Notes: generated by a model from the letters alone, not told the origin. A stretch of 64,000 nt of DNA from Thamnaconus septentrionalis (GCA_009823395.1 CM020502.1:20881944-20945943); one strand, 5' to 3'; counted from the first letter of the stretch, positions 49,629 through 63,757 are shown. Translations and numbers: made by a program.

Positions 49629-52600
49629 CAGTCAATCCATTCGATCCAATCCCTCAGTTATTTACCTTCAAGGCTCAGTGGTTTTACATTAACACCCTTC
49701 TGAAATAAGGTGAAGGGCAAACCCATTAAGAGAGAGGAAGGAAGGTGACTGTAATAGCAGCCTGTCATTCAGAAAAGAGGGCTAGCCAAGGGTCACAAGC
49801 CTATAAATAATACCAAGAGGAAAAAAACAGAAGAGCAAAGTATGTTGTGCTCATTAGGTAGATGTTTGTGCACCTTTCCAGCACCAAAAAGGTGATTCAA
49901 TATCATGCTGTTTAGTGTTGGTTATTAAATTACTTTTGGTCATGCTTTTGCCCAGAAAGCAAGTGCAAAAGCACGCACACCATTTGGGCTCAAGCCTTGT
50001 TTCAACATCTTGATATGCTCAACAGCCTGAAGCGTATTTTATAACAGTGGCCAAATTGGGACGACAAAAAAATTGAAGGCGTTCACGTAAGATTAGCAAA
50101 GGCCATTGGTTCGCTCTTGCCAAAACAAATGAAAAACAAGACTTTCCGAGAAATATTCTTCTATCGCCCCCAAACTAAGATGACAAAAGATATCAGAGGC
50201 TAAGATGAGGAAAGTGTTGCTCACCGGTAGTCTCGCTCACTGCGCGACATCTGGCCAAAAATGAGCTGGACTGACATGGCTTAATTGCGAGATATCTTTC
50301 TGGAAACACACACACATACACACAACCCAACCACTGAAGAAGAGTAGACAGCTTTGGGGCGAGAACCTTGACACATACTAAAGATTTAACCCCCTACGTT
50401 ATGTAATGAAAAAAGAGAGTACCTCTGCATTGTGCAATTTTGTAAAAACGATAGAAAGCTTGTACACAGCTAGCGATGCAGCTAGCCAGCAACTTTTCCA
50501 CACACACTTCCTTTCACTCACAGATATCCTCCACCTCAAGTATTCTACTTCTTTCTCCTGTGGAGGTAGAAACAACAACACAGTTTTGGGAAGAGAGGAG
50601 GTCAGCTAAGGATTCTGTGTAAAACATTCACGATTGCAAATGTCTGTCGGCTATCACGGCCAACAAAGTGCGAACAGATATCCCAGCAAACGTACTGTGA
50701 TAGAAGATTTTGTGGGATTATTTCTAATCTATTGATCTTTAGTTTATCTTTTTACTTTAAATTAGCATTCATTTGACGTCTTTCGCTTGATGTCACTTGG
50801 TGTAGGATTTTGGTGCATCTTTATTTGACTTTCCTCAAGTTTCCTGCCCTGGTGATGACTCCAACTGTCACCAACTGCTGTTTAAGCAGCTTCTCTCATT
50901 CTGCAGTCACTTAACAGGATGAAATGTGCGTAAATGTGAAAAACTAATATTTTCTGCCCACATGATGACCTCTGTTTTGGGCAAATCATCACCAACCTCG
51001 AGTTTTTGCTCTCACTTCATTCTCTTCACTTCCATCTGAAGCGCCGGAGCCTTTAATTTTTTCGTTCCGACCTGGTGTGTGTGTTTTTTTTGTTTTTTTT
51101 TCTTTGCTCTGGGATTCTCTTTGATCTTGTCTTCTACCTCTGGCAGCCTATCAAAGTACTGGCCTCACTTGACTGGTTTTAAAAACAACTTTAGTGTTGA
51201 GGTGATACGATTCTGTTGAAGAATTACGAGCTAATTAGAGACACTATCTCTTTTGAAATGTGAAGGTTAGGGGAAAAAGAAAAAAAAAATGAAATGTGAA
51301 GATTAAGCGACGTTGCCAGATTCAAAAATGCCAGCTAGCGAGTAAAAAAAGAAGCATCACCACCAGCAATCAGAAACTGTGCATTGATATTCTTGTATAT
51401 ATCCTTATTGTTCATGTGAACACCATGTCCCTAACATGATCCAAAGCAGGATAAGGCCCACAACTCTCCATGTGAACACTTACAATTATTTTGTGAGAAT
51501 TTTTCTATTGGGTCGCCTCAACCTTCTCAGGGTTTTTTCTTTATTTTCATAAAAAAATGCCATACATACCTGGTATGTAGGTAAAAATATGTTTTACTGA
51601 TGCATGAAAATAATAAAATGGGAATTGGCCCTCGACTCCAAACTTGCCATATATTTCACGATATGTGACGCTAATCTCATGCATGTGTGCATGTTTTAAC
51701 GAGGCCCTCTGCAGTGTTTTACTGAGCAGCCTGACGGTAACTAGCACCCTCTTGTGATATCACCGCAGCCTCGCTGTCACCTTGGAGTGGGCTAAATGCA
51801 ATCAGAGAGCCCTGCCAGGAAACCGAGAGCCGCGATCCAGCGCTGGCACCGCCGCCAAGAACTCTGCTCTCCGCAGCCGCCGGGATAATGTGCAGCCTCG
51901 CTGCCGCTCGTGGCGCGATTGTGGAGTCACCCAACTTTATCTCAAAGGCAAAACAAACATCTGATACAGGAGGCAGTTAGCCACGATAGGCCATTTCTTC
52001 TCCTCACTCTGTCTTGGGATCAGCATCTGGGGAAACGAGGACAGTGGTCCAAGTTGAGTTCGGTTCAAGTATCGTTTAGCTTTAATACAAAAACACTTTA
52101 TTAAGAGTTCATCATTCAGAGGTCCAGCGCTGCAAGTAATCAGTTTTGTCAGATAGAGAAATCAAAGTCTTATTTCTGGCTAAAGTAGAGGGCATTCCAG
52201 GTCCAGTTAATTCTGATCTTATTTATACCAGGCTACAAGGACAAAGTGTGGGAGGGAATTTAGAGGCAATCATTTTCTTCATTAGGCTTCAGTTGACTGA
52301 ACTCAGGAGCCTTCTAAGTTTTCAGCTTTTGTTTTATGTTGTTGTTTTTTTTTGAAATGCACTTTTTCCCCTGGTCTTTTTTTGTATTACTTTTCCCCCT
52401 CAGCAGTCAAAGCGGAGCTTTTCTCTGCCACTGTCGCTTCATACTTGCTCTGGACCAATCTGTTGGTTTCTTTTTGAGTGTGAAAGGTGCTTTGACACAC
52501 CTGCGGATGTGTTTTTGTGCTCTAGGTATAAAAAGTTGATTGATTACTGTTACTCTTTCTGAAATGTCATCTCCCTCAAAATTCTACATGCTAGCAGAGC

Positions 52601-54854
52601 AGCAACTCTCCATCGACTCTCTGACAGGTGCAGAAAACAGAGTGACAAGATGGATGGGGCTTCGCAAAAGGGTCCATCCTCACAGACAAATAAAAACACT
52701 GTTTGTCATCAATTTGCATTGGCATTTAAAATAAGTGGGGAGATGTTTAAATGGTTACATTATGAGGCCTGACTCACTGCAGCCTGGTGCTCATGTGGCG
52801 AAAGGGAGATTATTCCCACATGTTGCGCGTGGAGGAACAACTCTGTTGTGTTTTGCATCTTCCCCAAGTTGTCATGACAGAGCGGCCTGACCATCTTTTC
52901 TTACTGGTGTGTAACTTGTTCACGGCACATGGAACCTATTTGGCCAGGAGGTATGTCCATCCTTTCCCTGATCATAATACCGCAGTATAATTGATTCTAA
53001 AATATTGATATAGTTCTGGTTTTGTGCAAAGTCCAGTGGTCCATGTCCCCCTTCGTTCAAACGACACCTTGGGGACGTTGGGAGGTAAACTGTCAATGGT
53101 TACAGTGAAAATAAAGGAAAACACAGACGAGACATCATGTTTTAGCGCAGCTAGCTTCCCTTCACATTAGCGGGCTTGCAGCGACCAATCAATCCTGATT
53201 CAATCCAAAGTGTTAACATACCAAGCCCCCCATGCGTGTATATGTGTGTGTTTTGCCTCGGCGTTTCCAGCCATTTCCGTGTTTATCTGTAATTATATAA
53301 TCGCTTTCACAGCTGCTTGGTATTACGGCCAATTAGCTAACTGAGGCTCGATTCGTGCCCCCATCGCTGCGTGCCACACTCCACCTTTGTGTCAATGTAT
53401 TTGATTTGGGGGCCAAGTGTCCACTCTGCATCGATAATTTGGGCGCTGAGTGTTACGGTGTCATCGACGAGAAAAGGGGTCCAGCGAAAGCTTCCTCCCC
53501 CTAATTGGAGCCCTCACGTCCCTGCTAGTGTACCGTGCTTCTGCCTGCTAAACCAAGAGCGAAAGTGACTCATATGAAAACCAATGCCCTCCCTTGAGTG
53601 GCCCTTAATAAAATCTGATCTCAATTGAGCGGGTTTAGCTCAGGAGGCTGCTTCTCTTCACTGCCTCTTCTCGGAGGCCCCGCCCACCTGAGGCACGTCT
53701 GGCTGCGGGGCCCCGGTATGACCAAGCCTGTCTGGGTGCGTCCGTTGCGCGCCTGGAGAGATGGCATCTGTGTTGAAAGGGTATTCCTGCCTCCGCCGCT
53801 GTGAAAGGGTCCTTTGTGTGCGACTGCCGCCAAAGCCGCCTTCTGCAGTGTGTCACCAAAAGTGGTGCTCGTGTCCTTATCTGGCGACAGACAGAAACGG
53901 CTTCCAGACTTTTCCAGGAAAGTGGTGCTATCTTGCATCTCGTAGGTGATTTGTCATCTCGCTCGAGGTCCGCTTTTGAGTCGGCGCGTCGTCCGTCCAG
54001 GCCCCTCAGGGTCATGAGAGGTTTTGCTTGTTCAACTGCATGGTAAAGTTTATTTTTTTTTATCTTTAACGTGTCCATTTAAGCGTCTCTTGAACGCGAT
54101 ATGATCTTTCATAAATAACTGTTCATTTCAAAAAAAGTTTCAATCAAGGCCTTAAACGTCTAATTATTTCCATTCTGTGGAACCACAACCTCAGATTGTG
54201 AATGTGCAAGCTAGAGACCGCAGTGACACATTAAGAAAAAAAGAAACAAGTTCTTGTCAAATTCTGTGCAACATGGATCAGAGTTATTTACATAAACATC
54301 TCACAGATTTATTCCTAAATTAAACCGAGGCTCCGTTTGCTGAGATTGCACCAGAAATAGAGCACCTTTGTTGACGCAAGTGATTGACAAATAGTTGTGG
54401 ATGTGCCATCTCCATTGCTGGGCCTGTGGCCAAGGTTATATAATAAAAGCTGGATGTTTATGCAAGCAGCAGTGACCTGGTGTTTGTCTCCACCAGCTTC
54501 ACTTTCCAGAGCCTGGTTGATCTTGCCATGCGTGTCACAGACCTCCAACGGAGAGATTATTTTTTGTTGCTCTCAGGTGTTTCTTCAAGTCTTTGTTGGT
54601 ATGCAAGAGCAAATTGTTTCAACCTGCAGATGGGCGTTTAGACCCAGCATCCATAGATTAAACTCAGGATGCCTGGGATTGTACAACGCGGGTCAAAACC
54701 GGGCAGTCCTCCCCATGTCCGCTCAATACTTTGCACGCCTCGTGAAATGCTTTTACCTTTAGCTTCAAATACGATAAATCAATGCGGAGGAACACACAGG
54801 ACGCAGTTCAGAAGACCAGGAGAGCCAAACAAGCAGCGGCAGATCGTAAGACCG

Positions 54855-54960
54855 AGTCGAGTTCAATCAGTTTTATTTGTACAGCACACAAGATTCCCAC
54901 AGCCACAATGCGTCCCAGTGGTCTTAAGGTTATGTACAACACACAACGCCCAAAATGTGG
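54855..54960 (+). repeat. Fish repeat fragment (CAATTTTATTTGTACAGCAC type)
   Basis: TTCAATCAGTTTTATTTGTA followed by CAGCACACAAGATTCC resembles the abundant 'TTCAATTTTATTTGTATAGCGC' family of fish repeats. Only one end is recognisable. Confidence 0.45.
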
Positions 54961-55099
54961 ATACAGGACAGGCCCTGGCCGACAGAGCAAGGAACCAAGG
55001 AAAAGAAGAAAAGAAAAAAAAAAAACTTGCATGCAGCAGGACATGGAATTCGCATCACACAAGAGGAAGTGCTGTTGTTCAGATCAGCAGGGTGTGGGA

Positions 55100-55304
55100 C
55101 ACTCAGACCAGCTGCCCGGTCTGGCACCAACAACCAAGTTCAAAATCACTTCAATCCACTTCCTTCCCCACTCTGATGCTCACTATGAACTCCACCAAGG
55201 GGTCATCAACACAGCTAAATGCCTAAATGCATTGAGTTGCCATCATGTCATTGGCCCATCAGCTATTATTGGACATGGTACCTAGTAAAGTGAGCAGTGA
55301 GTGT
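55100..55304 (+). mobile_element. Old interspersed repeat ending in the GCAGTGAGTGTA tail
   Basis: The order CTGGCACCAACAACCA, TTCCCCACTCTGATGCTCAC, TAAATGCCTAAATGCATTGA, GTACCTAGTAAAGTGAGCAG and TGAGTGTA matches a repeat I recognise in many fish genomes. It is truncated at the left and noncoding. Confidence 0.6.
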
Positions 55305-56617
55305 ATTTGAACAGGAGTTTGCTCCACAACTGGATGGGACTGACAACTGTCCATTGTTTGCTTATCAGGCTGGACTCACCTTCAACAATCCCAACACAGT
55401 GAGCAGCACAACTCACTTCCTCACCTCTAAACCCTCCCATCAGAGTCACTTCAGCCTGCCTTCTGCTCAACTCGAGAAGTTTTTACCACAACGCAACTGG
55501 GATTGGCTGTAAATCAGCTGTTAAATTCTGTGATTGGCAGATTTAGTGGGACGCCTGTCCGCTTGGATTGACCCAACAGCCATCAAGCTACTTTACTAAT
55601 GGCGCTGGAATGCAATTTTGTTATGTTAAGATTCAAGACTCAAGAAAGCAACCAATTAATTTCTTTTGCTAAGAGATGTGTTGAAGTGGAGATTGCCTTT
55701 AAGAAGATTAAGGAAAAAATAATTTTCATAATTATTTGTTTTAACTGCTTTATTGCTGCATTCAATTACTTTTGCTGTCACACCAAAAAGTGAAACTTAC
55801 CAAAAACAACATTGAGCCGTCTTCCACCTCAAGCCGGTGGGACTGCCGGTCCCCTTGGCCTACTCTTGCTGCGTGAAATACAGCACGTGATTGAACAATG
55901 TCAGCAGCTCATAATCAGCCGATGATTGGTAAGACGCAGCCTCGGCATGTGTAGGACGGCCCCTTTCACTTGCAGAGTCTTTTTTTTTTTTTTTTTTGGT
56001 GTTTATTTCATTGGAGGGCTGTTAGTCCACTTACTCAAAAAATGGAAAATCAAAAATTATAATTAACTAAAGTAGCAAAAAATTTGGTGCTCATTCAATT
56101 ACTGACTCCATGTCTGTTGATATTAACACACTGCAGTGCACAAGCGTCACTATATCACACCATCTTTCCTTAAAAATGAGAAAGAGGTGTCAGTTGCTTA
56201 TAAGCTTGAGACAGGAAGATTGTCCGCACACAGGGCCCTTGTCGGACGCAGTATCTCAACTCCAGTGTGGGTCAGCTTTGGCCGGGCAGCTCTGAAAGGG
56301 TGAAGTCTGATTTCAAACGCCGCTTCCTCCCTCTGGAGATTCAGCGATAAGAGAATCAAAGCAACAGACGGTACTCTACTGAGCACTCTCCGTCACTCTC
56401 CTCTGATGTTACGGTTCAACGGCAAAACTATCACACACTGTGTTTTGTGCACCGTTTGATTGTGATTGGTGGATGTGCATCAGAGCGATGGGTCCAGGCT
56501 CCAGGAGCGACATCAGGACCAGACTGTTCTCCAGCCTATCGTGTCCAGGAACTCTTAGTCATCGCTTTCCAGGCACGCGACTGACAGGAGGTCAAAGGAG
56601 TGCTCCTGAAAGCGCTT

Positions 56618-56645
56618 GTGTGTCTGTGTGTGTGTGTGTGTGTGT
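56618..56645 (+). repeat. TG microsatellite
   Basis: TG units with one TC interruption. Confidence 0.9.
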
Positions 56646-57535
56646 CTTTAAAATGGGACTGGATGATCCAGGAAAAGGACAAGACTACTGATAGCCACTG
56701 CACGAGGCCAGACCTCGGCCAGAAGCTACTTTGAGTGCCGGCAATAGTTTACTCGAGAACAGGGCCACCTAAGATAAACTCTGTGGGCTGAATTAATTTG
56801 TCAGATTAGTTTCAAACAAATTGCTGTGCTGATTTGAAACCAAGTTTGGGAAAAAAATTTGCAACATCCCATCCAAGTGGCCCTGTCGGCAAATTCCCGA
56901 GGAAGACGCATGTTTTCCTTTTTTTTTTTTTTGTCTAAAGTTCAAAGACCAACGCCACAGAACGTCTCTCCAGAAATAACAAAGCTCATTCACTGCAACG
57001 GCTTTCTTCATGTAAGCTTTGTGCAATTGAGACCAGCTGTTGCTTTACCAGCGTACCACGTTGTATGGTAACAAGGAGCTGACATTTGTGAAACTTCTGC
57101 AGATGACACACCTAGACTCAGATGGAACAGACGCTGTTGATGTTGGTAACTATACTTTTGGTAGGTAATTGACCACACCCAGGAGTCTAACTCCTCCCTC
57201 CAAGACCACCTTGTTTTGGTCCCATGCAAACATGTGGATAGTCCAACAAAGCCTCTGTGTTTAGCAGGAGGCTAAACCCTTTATTTGCATGCTTTTTTTC
57301 ACGAACTGTGGGTTTTCTGAAGATGTGTGAAGTTTAATAATAATCTAAATACAAAGAGGGGGTGCTGGTTGGAAATTGCACTAACGTCCCGGCATTTTGA
57401 CCGGGGTAGGGGGCGGAGCACGCTATCGCTATCGCGCTACGCTAACGTGTCGGCAAAGTTACGTGTCAGCAGAGGTTCGTTGGGAGGGCGGGGGATTTAT
57501 GACTGGCTTCACACGGGTCGGACAGAGACATGCAG

Positions 57536-57580
57536 CAGGCCGGATGTGGCCTGCGGGCCATACTTTGCCCATGCCTGTTC
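57536..57580 (-). mobile_element. Terminal fragment of a hAT-type element
   Basis: Read on the minus strand the segment is CAGGCATGGGCAAAGTATGG, CCCGCAGGCCACATCCGGCC, i.e. the well-known CAGGGGTGGGCAAACT terminus of hAT elements. The other end was not identified. Confidence 0.5.
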
Positions 57581-58574
57581 TAAACTCTCAGTTGGTCGAC
57601 TGCATTTCCATGCTGAAGGTCGACTTGCTCCTCCAAGACTTCCATATCAGTATCTGAAGTTCCATCAGTGAGACCGACATCTGACGCTGAGCTCATTGAA
57701 AATTAGCCACTTGTTTGTTATTGCATGTGAGTAGTCTCCCTCGTGGCCACTAAAGCTGAATATGATTCACATTGTCATTCCTGTAAAACCTCGGTTAAAG
57801 AGAAGCATTCAAACAGAGAGTGACTGTAACAGTAGCTGCTTCTAGTAACTTCTCATTAAATCAATTTGGCTATAAAAACAGGAAGCCGTGACTCCACAAT
57901 AATAACAAAAAAAAAAAAACCCTGTGTTCTCACAGCTGCCAGGCTTGAACCATTGCCGTGTGGAGTTAGAAGGATCCTGTAGCCTGTTGCTCCAACCCTC
58001 GGAGTCCTCTGTTGAAGACCAAAGGAAGCATTATGCAAATCCAAGGGAATCTAATCTGCAGCTAACAGCAGCAGAGTGCTCTGTGGCCGGGTTCAAAGCG
58101 GCCTGCGTATCCTCTCACTGTAGTCCAACGGGCCCTCGGGGCATCTGGATCGTAAAGGCCTCTGATAGCCAACGGCCCCGGGGCTAGAGAGTATTTATTA
58201 GGTGGACAAAATCCACTTAGGGAGACAAAAGAAAGTGCTGCTGATAGCTGGTGGGGTCATCCGAGGAGGCGGCCACAGCGAAAAGCTGTTAAAGGGGCAA
58301 TATGTGGGAAAAAAAGAAACGGCCTGTTGGGGCAGAGCATCACAACATACACTCTCTCCGTCTGTTGATATCAAAAGATTTCTACCTTTTAATTTACAAG
58401 GCCAGACCGGTTGAGTGCTAACCTTCCTGCCTCCTCCGCCATCCATCAGAACAGCTGCCCCAACACTGGTATAAACAGCAACCGCCCCTCCTGGGGGGAA
58501 ATTTGCTGCAACTTCAGAAAATACATGCAAACAGCGTGAAATGTTCTCCAAATGAATTCCAGCGGTAGTTAAAA

Positions 58575-58880
58575 TCATGCATCTGGAGAGTCACCTTCTG
58601 TTGACAGAAGTGTTCCAGTGCCGTGTTTCCATGGGGGCAACAATCAGTGACGGATCTTCATCCGACGCAGAACTTTGACAAAATATGGAAGCAGTTTTTA
58701 TTTTATTTCAAGGGGCTTGAAATGAAACTAAACAAAAAAATAGGCAGACACTGAAGCAGGTCCATCACTGATAGTGGCCCACCTTGGAAACAGGTCATGG
58801 TAAAAGAGTTCTGATAACAGAAGGCGGCCATCCAAGTTTAGGGTTGTATCCAGCATCATTTTAGCTAATGTACTGTATAT
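58575..58880 (+). mobile_element. Interspersed repeat family B, copy 2
   Basis: The arms are at about 58620-58658 (CCGTGTTTCCATGGGGGC, CAATCAGTGACGG) and 58757-58800 (GCAGGTCCATCACTGATAGT followed by GGCCCACCTTGGAAA). Flanking blocks match the 26.5-kb copy, e.g. TTTAGGGTTGTATCCAGCAT. The left arm is more diverged than the right. Confidence 0.65.
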
Positions 58881-58921
58881 CCAACTCTCTAGCGGTGGAA
58901 AAAAAAATATGGATGCAACTT

Positions 58922-59410
58922 TTAAGGTTGAGCGTGAACTATTTGGAGAATTGTAAGAGGAAACAGCGACATCAAGTGGTTACATTTTAGATTGCAGCAC
59001 TTTCAGTTTGTCCCCTTCGGGACTCCGTACCCTCCCTCTCCCAAGCTTGCCGGTGAACTACGTTGGGCTGTGAGCACAAACCTGGATACCTCATCGATCT
59101 TCTACTTATTTGGTTTATTTGAGGATGTGAGTGTTCACCCTAGATATGTTCGCAACGTCAGGCGGGCTGGATTGTCCGCACTGGGCTTCCTTAGAAATAT
59201 GCCGGTGCAAGATGGCAGCTAACTGGTAGCAAGAACCTTGCTCTATATATATTTTAATATACAAATAAGGACTGTTCTAAAGGTAGGAAAGCCAAATAAC
59301 TTTTATAGTACTCTAGGTATACACTTTTATGTAGGTCTTTATTGGATGTATGTTAAACTTTTACCACTATAAAAATAATAAATTAAGGCAAACTTTACAC
59401 ACTGGACCTT
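58922..59410 (-). mobile_element. Interspersed repeat family A, copy 4
   Basis: This inverted copy runs from TTAAGGTTGAGCGTGAACTA to TTACACACTGGACCTT. It shares GCGACATCAAGTGGTTACAT, GGGCTGGATTGTCCGCAC and TTCCTTAGAAATATG with copy 3. It lies about 40 nt from the family B copy, so the two repeats are adjacent here. Confidence 0.75.
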
Positions 59411-61463
59411 CAAGGAAAAGGCTGGAGCGTTTGGTTTCTTCTAGTGAGGGTTTTTTTCATTCTTTAAGTGCAACACAGGCCCATAAAAGCAGGCCGAGCT
59501 GTTAAATCATCCATCTGTAGTCCTTATCTCTTCCCCCTCGCTCCCCTTCTCTCTGCGTTTACATCGTCCTCGTCCCCTGAGGGACTTCCACTTCCGACAC
59601 AGGAAAAAAAAGAATCCACTGAGGTCCGGCGCTGGGGACAGAGTCAGCTTCACCTCAAACGCTAAGAGTCAACTGATTTATCTGAGGTGCTGTAAAGGAT
59701 ACGAGGAGGACGCTGAGGGATATTTCACATGCAGTGGAGTCGCACATGGCGGTGACACAGCTGCTCTGTGTAGCTGTTGACACACTTGTGTTGGTCGTGC
59801 ACCTTCAGTGCTACTAAACGACTCAAGAGTCGCTCACAAATCTTGCTTAGCGGTGCCGTGATCTTGGTCATTTGGTCATAAAACTCCAGCCACCTCTTGG
59901 GAAAAAAGAAAGGTCTTTTCCTCATCTCGGCTGTAAAGCATTTGAAGTTGTTGCAAACCATTCGTCCTCATCTTGCCTTGTGTCCAATTGCTTTTAAATA
60001 CAAAGAGCTAACCAGCCAATCACATGCCACCAACTCAGTGCATGTATGCAATAAAGTTCAGAGAGAGCGTCAAACGGCAACAGGAAGTCAAACAGCTGCT
60101 GGTTGCAACCAAGATCTGCAGAATAGCGTCTCTGAACACAAACAGCGCCTTGAAGTTGCCTGACAGATTTGTCTCTCAATGCGAGAGGTTGTCGAACGCC
60201 AGTCTTGATAATTTTAGAATTATTTTTTCAGAATAAAGTTCGAACAAAATCAGTGTATGAAGGGAACGTGCTGATCCTTCAAGTAATTTGAAAGAAACGA
60301 AAAAAAAGGAAAAAAAGGAAAATATCTCCCCTTTAAAAAGACGTGTGCGTAAACACTGTTTATGTAGAGTTTATATGATAATGATAACATATTTTTACTG
60401 TGAGACAAGTTTCTGTAAATGTAGGTCAAATGTGTCTCATTAGGAGGTATTTTGTGATGTAGGTTAGAACAAAGCTTGGCTGCCCTCTGTTGGTCAGAAA
60501 GACCACAGCAGAGCTTTATATTACAGCCTTGAGTCCAGTCGAAGAGCCTCTTGAAAAGTGCTCATCCAAAGAACACTAAACATGTTTAGCCCTTTTTTGT
60601 GTGGTGTTTTTGAATGTTTTTTTTCTTTAAGTTTCCGTTCTAATTGCTGCTGTGTTGAATATTCCACAACTCTCTGTTTCCGCACGTGTAAAGTAAAATA
60701 GTAAAGTAAAAAATTTACTTTTCTCATTTCTGCTGACTTCATCGAAATTAGGATAAGCAGGCATTAGTATCTTGAGGTATTATTATCTCTATTTCTCACA
60801 CACAGACACTCAAGCTCACACACCTTGAGAAAGCTGTGGACTGTGTCCTGGATTAGAGGGTCAAGCCCCATACATGCTGCCTTGAGAAGGGCTCGCCTCT
60901 GCAGCGCTGCAGGGTTGTAAATGTGAAGCCATTAGCGGCATTAGCTTGCGCACGTGTGTTTATGGGAGGCGAGTGTGTTGCACAGAGCAGCGCACTCATC
61001 CATCACCGTCTTCTGGATGTTATGGGAAACAGCTTCAGTATCAGTTCTTCTCTTTCTCTCACATCTGGGCGGATACACCAACTTTATTATCCTATCGCAA
61101 ACACACACACAAACTTGTTTTTTTGTTTCTTTTGTTATGTTTTTTCCTTTAACGTGCGCCGCCGGCTCGACGTCGTAACTCAGCAGGGCAGGAGCGATCC
61201 GCCAGCTGACCTCCTCGTGTTATTTATGAAAGGAAGCGGCTGAATTATTTATGGAGTTCACAGTTACCTCGCAAATGTCCTACTTACGCTGTCCAGCTTA
61301 TCAGCAAGAGGCCAGTTTGTTTTCGCTCAACAAGGCAGTAGGTTGGAGTTAATGTCAGGGGGAAGAATGCGGTGAAGCGCTCGATTCTCAGATTCTGTGT
61401 CAGGATATTCTAATCTGTGTTCGAGGACACAAGTGGGCGTGAGATCGCTGCGATTCACCCAGT

Positions 61464-61500
61464 GCGCGCGCGTGTGTGTGTGTGTGTGTGTGTGTCTGTG
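61464..61500 (+). repeat. CG/TG microsatellite
   Basis: GCGCGCGCG followed by about 15 TG units with one TC interruption. Confidence 0.9.
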
Positions 61501-62205
61501 CAACTTTAAATGAGCTTTAAAACTTGCACAGGCTGATGGGAGATTTGTCGCTTCGGGGCTTTGAGGACGAGCTGTAAACACGCAACAAATTATTGTAATC
61601 AACCTCAGAGATGCTGCTGCTCTCTGCAGCCAAATTGCAAACACAATTTTTTTGTTTTTAACAGCATGACGAATGCTTAAATTGTCCACTGACTGCAGGA
61701 AAGAGCAGGGCGGGAAATGATAGATATTCACTCGAACTGGATGAAATGGCAGAGGAAAGTCTATCATTTCATCCAGTTAGTCGAGTTGGGAAATGTGCAA
61801 ACGGTAACTGTGCCTCTCTTTAGTTTGAGCAGAAAATATCCAGGGAGGGTATAAAACTGTTACTGTCACAAAGGAGTGGACTGCTTTCATCAACTTTACT
61901 TCCTTTGCATCACCCACTGTGCTGAACATTGGGGGAAAAGTCCCTTTGTGATGTCAGACAGGGCACTGATACACCTTCCAAGTCTGTGACTGCACCCTGA
62001 GAGAGACCATCTATCCTTTAAGATCATCTCACTGCGCTTTAGTTTGTCCACTTTCCAAACAGGTGGCAGGTACAACAAGACATCAGCTTGAGAGCAGGAA
62101 ACCTAAATTGAGCATTTTTATATCCCAAAGGCTGCAAACACAGGGCTAAATTTCCTTTTTTGCTGGAGATCTAAGGATTGTTGTTTGTGGCCTCACAAGT
62201 TGCAA

Positions 62206-62462
62206 GACAGCAGCGGTTGAAGAAAGAAGCTTGTGAACGGAAGGTTTGAATCCCTGGACCAGCAGGAGATTTGGGTGGGAAGAAGTGGCCCCCTGTTTGT
62301 TTCCACTCTCACCACCACTGCTGTGGGCCCTTGAGCAAGACCCCTGAGAGCCCTGACTGCTGCCTGGGTGCAGCACTGAGACCGCCCACTGCTCCTGGTT
62401 TGTAGGATGGGTCAAATGCACAGAACTAATCGTGAGGATCCGTCAAGTTGCTTTACTTGAAA
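62206..62462 (+). mobile_element. tRNA-derived type SINE
   Basis: GGTTTGAATCCCTGG (a B-box-like segment) is followed by GGGCCCTTGAGCAAGACCCC, CTGCCTGGGTGCAGCACTGA, CCGCCCACTGCTCCTGG and GGATGGGTCAAATGCACAGA. This order is typical of a common teleost SINE. The 5' A-box part is diverged. Confidence 0.65.
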
Positions 62463-63757
62463 TAGTTGTGAAATGATAAACATTTCTCGCGTGACTTGGT
62501 TTCAAGTAGGAATTAAAATAGAAAGTTTCGAGGAGCAACGAGGAACGTTTTGTTTTGTATTCATTAAACTTGATGTATGAGTCTAATTTGAGGAGGGCGA
62601 GAACATTAACTCAAGGTCAACTGGCGATTAAATTTGCTGTTTGTGAATCTGAGGAGTGAGCAACTAGAAAAGGACTGCGGAGGATTTGTCGATGAGGAGT
62701 CTGATGGTGATTTATGATCTCACATTTTTCCATTATTAGCGTGCCCTTATCTCTTTGGCCAACCTCTGAGGAGGAGAAGTTGGCCACCGGCTTGTTTACG
62801 TCCTCGGCTGTGTTAATGGATGTGAAGCCGATGGCCCCCAGTCTGACTGGAGATCTGCAGTCGTGCGACATCTGGACATGAGTCGTGGGACATGAGCAAT
62901 CAGGGACTGAACATCGGATGTGACGTTTCCAAGTAAGTATTGGCTGATGAAAGAAAAAAAAAATGTTTGCAGAGAGCCATGAAGCTTTCTGCAGGACGGC
63001 TTTCAGTTTGAGGTTTTCCATCTGCAGTTTAGATTTGATGATCTACAACCAACTTGGCACAATTACCACAGGCGCTACGCCACACATAGACTGCGAATTA
63101 TTATTTTGTTTGCAGTACGGTTTCTTCACCACTAGATGCCACTGAATCTTATGAGCTGGACATTGCACAGAAACCCCAAGATATAAAACAGCCCCAAACC
63201 CTATTTACACACAGTGAAGCCAACAGATTAAGTGTATAGAAAAAAAAAAAAACACAGAGAAGCATTTTCATTGAATAATTTCTTTTCCAGCAGACTGTTA
63301 AGGCTCCGTCACCGGACAGCAGCTACACATGCATGTGTGAGCGCACGCATGGGTCTCCTATCGAACACTAGATGGCAGTAGAACATAACCATTAAAAAGC
63401 ACGACACTCATTTGTCGGGCTCGCAATCCATCCCTGAAGCAGCCACGGGTTTGAATATGCAGCGCTGGAAACACCTGCACTGCTTTACACTGTTGTCTCA
63501 CAAGAACACATGTCCCCTAAACAGGAAGCCGGCTGTTGTCCAAGCTCGATGGAGGACACATCGCATAAAGATGCAGCGCAACAGCTCTAAGCCATCTGCA
63601 TATAAAAAGCTTTTTCTGATTTTCCCCGGAGGCGACGGAGGGGAGTTTGTAAAAGAAGCACTGGTGCTGCTGGATGGAGAGTTGCAATTTTACTTAAAAG
63701 AATAAAATCTATATGGGCCCTGCAGCAGCGTGAGTGTGAATCAAACAGCCCCCCCCA

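Noticed and set aside
54669..55285. Overlapping 167- and 185-codon open frames, plus strand
   Set aside because: They run across two old interspersed repeats and have no domain in common with any transposon protein I know.
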